Origin: Daucus carota subsp. sativus
Taxonomy: Eukaryota; Streptophyta; Magnoliopsida; Apiales; Apiaceae
Length of the DNA stretch: 64,000 nt
Direction: 5' to 3'
Assembly: GCF_001625215.2 (NCBI RefSeq)
Contig: NC_030387.2
Location: 1,178,001-1,242,000, forward strand
Shown here: positions 59,074 through 64,000 of the stretch, one piece after another
Layout of the letters: the number at the start of each line of letters is the position of its first letter
Numbering within the stretch: position 1 is the stretch's first letter
Program-made: the position numbers and the translations under genes
The notes under the pieces: generated by a model
Told to the model about the DNA's origin: nothing
What the model saw: only the letters and a program-made list of their open reading frames with translations
The model's database searches: none

Positions 59074-60474
59074 ATGAAAGGATTCTCGTTTTCTCTTGGA
59101 TCCAAGAACCCGTCTTCTTCATCCAACAAGAGAACAATTCCTAGACCCAATACACACACTGATGAAACCAAGGAATTAATCACTGAATTCGATTCTTCAA
59201 AACCCCTTTTGAGTTCCCAATCCAAAACCCTAATTATCCCACCTCAACCCAATTCATGGCGACCCACCAAGAAATTGAAGAATCTCGATGCCCCAATTGA
59301 ATCTGCAGGTGATTCTAAGGGTGCCCTTGAGTTTGAAACTGCTGTTGACCCGGGTCAGGCCCAACCCGGATCCGAGCCCGAGGTTTCTTATGGGTTGAAT
59401 TTGAGGAAGAGTGGGAATGGTGATGTGGGGTCTGTTGAAAATAGTGAGTTTGTGAGTATTGATAGGGTGATGGTGAAGAATTTGAAGGAGGATTTGGAGA
59501 AGTTGCCTGATGATATGGGGTTTGATGAGTTCGATGGGTGTCCTGTTGAGGGGTTTGCGGCGGCTGTGTTGAAGGGGTATGGGTGGACTCAAGGGAGGGG
59601 AATTGGGAGGAATACTAAGGAGGATGTTAAGGTTGTTGAATACGAAAGACGGGTTGGGAAAGAGGGGTTTGGTTTTGTTGCTGATGCTCCGGTGATGAGT
59701 AGTAATGGTAAGGATACAGAGAAGAGGAATGAGAGGAAGAGTGGGGGGCTTGTTGGGAAGGATGTGAGAATTGTGAGGGGGAGGGAAATGGGGTTGACAG
59801 GGAGGGTTTTGGAAGTGTCGGGTGGTGGTGATTATGCTGTTTTGAGTGTTGTGGAGAATGGGAGTGAAGTTGAGGTGAGAGTGAGGGGCAGTGATGTTGC
59901 GGAGTTGGGCTCGGTTGAAGAAGAGAGGTGTTTGAGGAAGTTGAGGGAGCTGAAAATTGGGGAGGAGAAGAAGGATAGGAAGATCAGGCGTAGTGATGAT
60001 AGGGAGAAGAAAGTTGGAATCAAGATTGAGGAGAGAAGGAGAGATGATAAGAAGAGGAGAGGTGATGAGAGGGAGGAGAAACCGGTAAGGAAAGAGAAAG
60101 AAAAAGTTCGGTGGTTAACGAGTAATATTAAAGTTAGGGTTATTAGTAAGAAGTTGAAAGGCGGGAAGTTGTATTTGAAAAAAGGGAAAGTCGTGGATGT
60201 GGTTGGACCTTCAACATGTGATATCTCTATGGATGATAGTAGGGAGTTGATTCAAGGTGTTGATCAGGAGTTGCTTGAAACCGCCCTTCCACGGACTGGA
60301 GGTCCTATTCTTGTTTTGTATGGAAAGTATAAGGGTGTTTATGGAAGCCTTTTACAAAAAGATACGGAGAAGGAAACTGCTCTTGTTGAAGATGCTGATA
60401 CTCGTAAGCCGCTTCATGTTCTCCTTGAGCAAATTGCAGAGTATACTGGAGACCCGAGTGAAATTGGATACTGA
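59074..60474 (+). CDS. MOS2: MOS2-like G-patch and KOW domain protein (466 aa, intronless)
   Basis: Single open frame of 466 codons. N-terminal basic, Ser-rich region; conserved IDRVMVKNLKEDLEKLPDD-type segment at about 128-147; G-patch at about 158-203 (FAAAVLKGYGWTQGRGIGRN); KOW motif at about 226-250 (GKDVRIVRGREMGLTGRVLEV, in part); a Lys/Arg/Glu-rich linker; and a second KOW-like motif near 409-430 (GGPILVLYGKYKGVYG). This order and length fit Arabidopsis MOS2 (MODIFIER OF SNC1 2) and animal GPKOW. Family knowledge: nuclear RNA-binding protein needed for miRNA maturation and for resistance-gene-mediated immunity. The symbol is given by family resemblance. Confidence 0.9.
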   Translation: MKGFSFSLGSKNPSSSSNKRTIPRPNTHTDETKELITEFDSSKPLLSSQSKTLIIPPQPNSWRPTKKLKNLDAPIESAGDSKGALEFETAVDPGQAQPGSEPEVSYGLNLRKSGNGDVGSVENSEFVSIDRVMVKNLKEDLEKLPDDMGFDEFDGCPVEGFAAAVLKGYGWTQGRGIGRNTKEDVKVVEYERRVGKEGFGFVADAPVMSSNGKDTEKRNERKSGGLVGKDVRIVRGREMGLTGRVLEVSGGGDYAVLSVVENGSEVEVRVRGSDVAELGSVEEERCLRKLRELKIGEEKKDRKIRRSDDREKKVGIKIEERRRDDKKRRGDEREEKPVRKEKEKVRWLTSNIKVRVISKKLKGGKLYLKKGKVVDVVGPSTCDISMDDSRELIQGVDQELLETALPRTGGPILVLYGKYKGVYGSLLQKDTEKETALVEDADTRKPLHVLLEQIAEYTGDPSEIGY

Positions 60475-61819
60475 TCTTTTTCTGTTGAACTTAACGGTGG
60501 AAAATGTGTGATGTTCACCTTAAATTCACGGAAAAGGTACATTGAGTTACACATCAATGCTTTGTTAAAAGTATGCAGTATTCGGATTTTCAGTATATAA
60601 AATGACTTATATTTACCAATATTCGAGCTTTGCAAAGTACTTGAAATGTCAGTTATCTTCGTTGTTGATATACTTGCCTTCAGTTTGTATGCCTAAATTT
60701 TTGATTGATTCTTTTGCTTTATTATATCTGTTTCTATTAATGAAGGTATATAGTCGATTAAAGCTACAAGTGTCTATATCGTTTACCTATTTGATCATTG
60801 TCGAGTATAGTGTAACTCCTGCTGTAATTGTATGAGTTTGGAGTTCAACTTATTGTGGTAGTGTAAAGCATGCGGAATGTTACTTTTTATTTCACTAAGA
60901 GACAATTTTTTTATTTAGATAGGTAGTTAAATCATATGCCCTTTGAGTAATGTGTTAATTAAGTTTTCAGTATTCGAAAATATTATTTGGCAAGTGAATT
61001 ATGTTACTTGGACTCTTCATTTGCCTCGTAGTACCCGAGTTGGACACTTGATACTCGGACATGGACACTTGGACTAAGAAACTTGTTTTAGGCCATAACG
61101 TGTTCATTTTTCAAAATATTACTGAGTCAGATACATGGACACATATCCATGTCGGATACTTCTAGCCGAGTCCAAGTAACATAGATTTGGGAGGACGCTA
61201 ATTTTCTTTAATCCTGTGTTATATGTGTCTGTTTCACACTCGTGTTGGGTGTCTTTCTTATGGAGCTTTGCTATCAGGATTCTTTAGTATTGTGGTCGTA
61301 CATTCATAGCCATGTAACACTTGTGTGGGAATGTTTTTTTGATTTGTAGCTCTCAATTTTCAAGCAACAAGTATCTTTCCGAACTAAAAAAATAGGAATC
61401 ATGTAGTGATAAAGCTAGATCATTTCTTAATTGGTTGGTGATGGTCCACTTCTGTCAGGATGGATTTATATTGTAGCAATTTGAAGATATGGTTAGGTTG
61501 AGCATGTAGTCCAAGTTATCTTCTCGGGAACCTAGTTAAGGTCCTAACATATTTATAACAGATAATCTGTACTTCTGTGCTGGGGCGGAGGTACAGAGTA
61601 GCCAGCCTATGCCATCGCGTACCCTCATTTTTCAAGTTGATCTATTAAAAATTTTAGTACCCCTGACTAGTGTATTGTACTATTATTGTGATTTATCTTG
61701 TATTATCAATTTGTTTAAATAGTGAGCTGTGTGATGGTGCATACAGGCATACAGCATACCTTTTGACAGAGGGTTATCTTGCTTTTATTTGTTGTAAAAC
61801 TGTGGCCCCTTAATTTGTA
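60475..61819. other. 3' flank of the MOS2-like gene and intergenic sequence
   Basis: No gene supported. Includes a short inverted block at about 61020-61180 built on GGACACTTG/CAAGTGTCC-like words, possibly a small palindromic element. Confidence 0.45.
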
Positions 61820-62175
61820 GCTTGCCCGGCTCGAACTCGTTTAACTAGGCTCGACTCGGCTCATTTAGTTAAATGAGCCGAGCGCGCAAAGGTTCCGGCT
61901 CGTTTAATTAAACGAGCCGACTCGTGAAATTAAACGATCCGAGTTCGGGTAGAGATTTAAGCTCGATTAAGTGTAACATTAAACGAGCCGCTCGCCCAAC
62001 TCGCTAAAACCGGCTCGTTTAGCTAAACGAGCCGGCTCGACTCGACTCGTGAAATTAAACGAGTCGAGTTCGGGCAGGGATTTAGGCTCGATTAGTTAAA
62101 CGAGCCGGCTCGGCTCGGCTCGATTAACTTCGGCTCGAAACTCGGCTCGCTCGGCCCGAATTACACCCCTACGCC
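61820..62175. repeat. Palindromic GGCTCG/CGAGCC-rich element
   Basis: Dense in GGCTCGTTTAACTAAACGAGCC-like words, with a right end GAATTACACCCCTA, the inverse of a TAGGGGTGTAATTC terminus. Same style as the hAT-like palindromes elsewhere in the window. No target duplication confirmed. Confidence 0.55.
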
Positions 62176-64000
62176 AAACACACCCTACTTACATTTCTTT
62201 TCTATACATGTATTTGTATGTATAATATGTGCATTATCATTCATCTTATCATTTGTTTGTCACATATATTCTTTGTTGTCGGTGTTTGATTTAATAATAT
62301 GTTACATCAGACTTGTATTATTGATTATCTAATATTAAATTTATTTAATAAAGAATGATAAATTGAAAAAAAAAAAAAGAGAAAAACCACTGAACCTGAA
62401 ATTTGGTTCAGGAGATATGACTTCGGCTCACCCTGAACCAAATTTCTGGCTCCGCCATTGCTTCTGTGAATGGGAAATGTGTCAAAGTGCTCAGCGGGAA
62501 CACTTATATAATTTGTGTTTCTAACACTAGCTTGTGCAATGGATTATATTTTTTCATTTTGGTTGGACATAAGTGATTATTTCCTAGCTTTGCAATCATA
62601 GATTTTATTTTGATAGGATATGCAATATAGAATAATTTATTAGGTGTGTCTGTAAAAAGAGGTTAATAAATAGACACAGGAATGAGGAGTTAATGTTGCA
62701 AATTTCTCACCAGGCTATGGGCATCAATGATCTGCTTAAAAGCTAGTGGCTGGAAACTTAAAAAGTTGTTGCTGAATGCTTTAGACAGAATGCAGCCAAT
62801 GCACAAATATTTGGAACAATGGGACATTTATATACATACTGTTTACTACACTCAAATTTAGTTATGCTTGTTGCAGCGCAGAGGGTAGGTGCCTAATTTG
62901 TGTTTCTCAATGCCGGGCTAAATAATATGTTGATGGTTGATGACCCACGAATCCATGATGGGGCACATGAGTCTGGCTATAATGTTTTCTGAAAACATAG
63001 GACTTTTAACAATATGTATAACTAATATTATGCTCTTCCAGTTTTATGTTCCTTCAGAAGACCCTTCCCGACTCTGCCTGTCAAAAGAGTTCATGGACAA
63101 CTTGTTCTGAGGACAAAGTACTTCTCACATTAAACTGTTAAAAGCTTGGATGTTCTTTTATATTTTAGTGAACTGTTATGTGATGGCAAATTGGCAATTT
63201 TTGGAGGAAGTAATTTAGTTTCATACAGATTTCTTTTGACCTATACCCAGCATTTAAGGTGGAAGCACCTGTTACTACTATTAATGCAAATCCAGGAAGC
63301 CTACAAATTTCTGGATTGTGATACCCTTGGATGGTGTACTTTGACTATGCAGTTGAAATCAGTTTGTAGGTTGATAGAGTTTATTGGTCTAATGATTATA
63401 CAAATAGAATATATCTAGACTTGCTTCTACCTTCTCGTCCAAAAATTGTATGGATCTGTCAATAGATTATGATCTGTGATTTTTTAAGTATGGACAGTGT
63501 GCTGTGGATTATATGGATGCTAGGTCGGAAGTTATGGATTTTCAATAGTTGTCATAATTACAATGAGACTAGTGTTTTTTTCCAGGTATAGGCGATGAGT
63601 CCTTGGCTGCTGTTGGTATTTCCAGATCGGTCAGAATCAAGCAGATATAGTGTGACGTGAGGATTAGAAATGGATATTACTACAAGAATGTGGAGTGGAC
63701 TGGCTCTCCGGCTGATGTGTGGAGCAGGTGGTTTGATTTACTGTAAAAGATGACTGATTATTAAGCTAGAGTTCCTGGAGCAGACACCATCAGAGATGGG
63801 GATGCTGCAAGGTAAATGCATATAACAGTGATGAATGATATTAATTTAAGGGAGATGGGGTCTTACAAGTGATTGTTAATAACTTTATGTGAATGCATCA
63901 AGGTGTTTTGTCTTTCAGCTAAAATTAATGAATAACAATTACTTGCGAGGGAAATTGGGGAATCCAGACCCTTATTTTAAATGTGTTAGAAGTTGCTAAG
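62176..64000. other. Intergenic sequence to the window end
   Basis: No open frame of recognisable family, no RNA gene and no clear transposon end. Short frames such as 63146-63418 have no recognisable features. Confidence 0.45.

Noticed and set aside
59254..59592. 112-residue frame antisense to the MOS2-like gene
   Set aside because: Low-complexity Ile/Pro/His composition caused by the coding bias of the opposite strand.
62340..64000. A further protein gene near the window end
   Set aside because: Only short frames without splice-consistent neighbours or recognisable motifs were found.

Overview
This window is nuclear DNA from a flowering plant, most likely a eudicot. The sequence is strongly A/T-rich. 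Its genes have many short GT-AG exons and encode plant-specific families (F-box/DUF295, F-box/FBD, CHUP1-like, MOS2-like, peroxisomal DHNA-CoA thioesterase). The intergenic space is filled with plant transposons: Helitron, hAT, Tourist, Stowaway, Mutator-type and Ty1/copia. A CHUP1-like gene next to a DHNAT gene recalls the Arabidopsis At1g48280-At1g48320 neighbourhood. I cannot name the species. All exon borders and identities were worked out by eye.

Layout. (1) 1-11.6 kb: two tandem minus-strand genes for a HAD-family purine 5'-nucleotidase. The first runs off the window start. The second is complete, with 17 exons and 613 codons. (2) 12-18.4 kb: nested transposons. A copia fragment is interrupted by a hAT-like element and a Tourist MITE, followed by a dispersed repeat ('R') that is itself interrupted. 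(3) 18.4-21.2 kb: an unrecognised gene built from tandemly duplicated 78-nt exons in a 179-bp exon+intron unit, ending in an intron minisatellite. (4) 21.2-34.9 kb: a large inverted duplication. Each arm carries an intact F-box/DUF295 gene and a dead piece of the 5'-nucleotidase gene. The F-box genes are divergent around a spacer made of two tandem 1.95-kb R copies. One copy holds a Helitron whose exact empty site is preserved in the other. (5) 36-45.3 kb: an intact F-box/LRR/FBD gene followed by a decayed tandem copy with a long-TIR Mutator-type element just upstream. (6) 47.7-55.9 kb: a CHUP1-like gene and a 3-kb tandem segmental duplication. The duplication yields two intact peroxisomal thioesterase genes and an orphan copy of the last CHUP1-like exon. 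(7) 56-58.3 kb: a second Helitron with a duplicated 5' end and a long DNA transposon. (8) 59.1-60.5 kb: an intronless MOS2-like G-patch/KOW gene, then about 3.5 kb with no recognisable gene.

The genes are unrelated functionally: nucleotide turnover, ubiquitin-ligase adaptors, chloroplast/cytoskeleton positioning, phylloquinone synthesis and RNA processing. The unifying theme is duplication: tandem genes, tandem exons, an inverted duplication and a segmental duplication, at several stages of decay. I found no clearly new biochemical system. The best candidates for a second look are the tandem-exon gene and the inverted F-box duplication.
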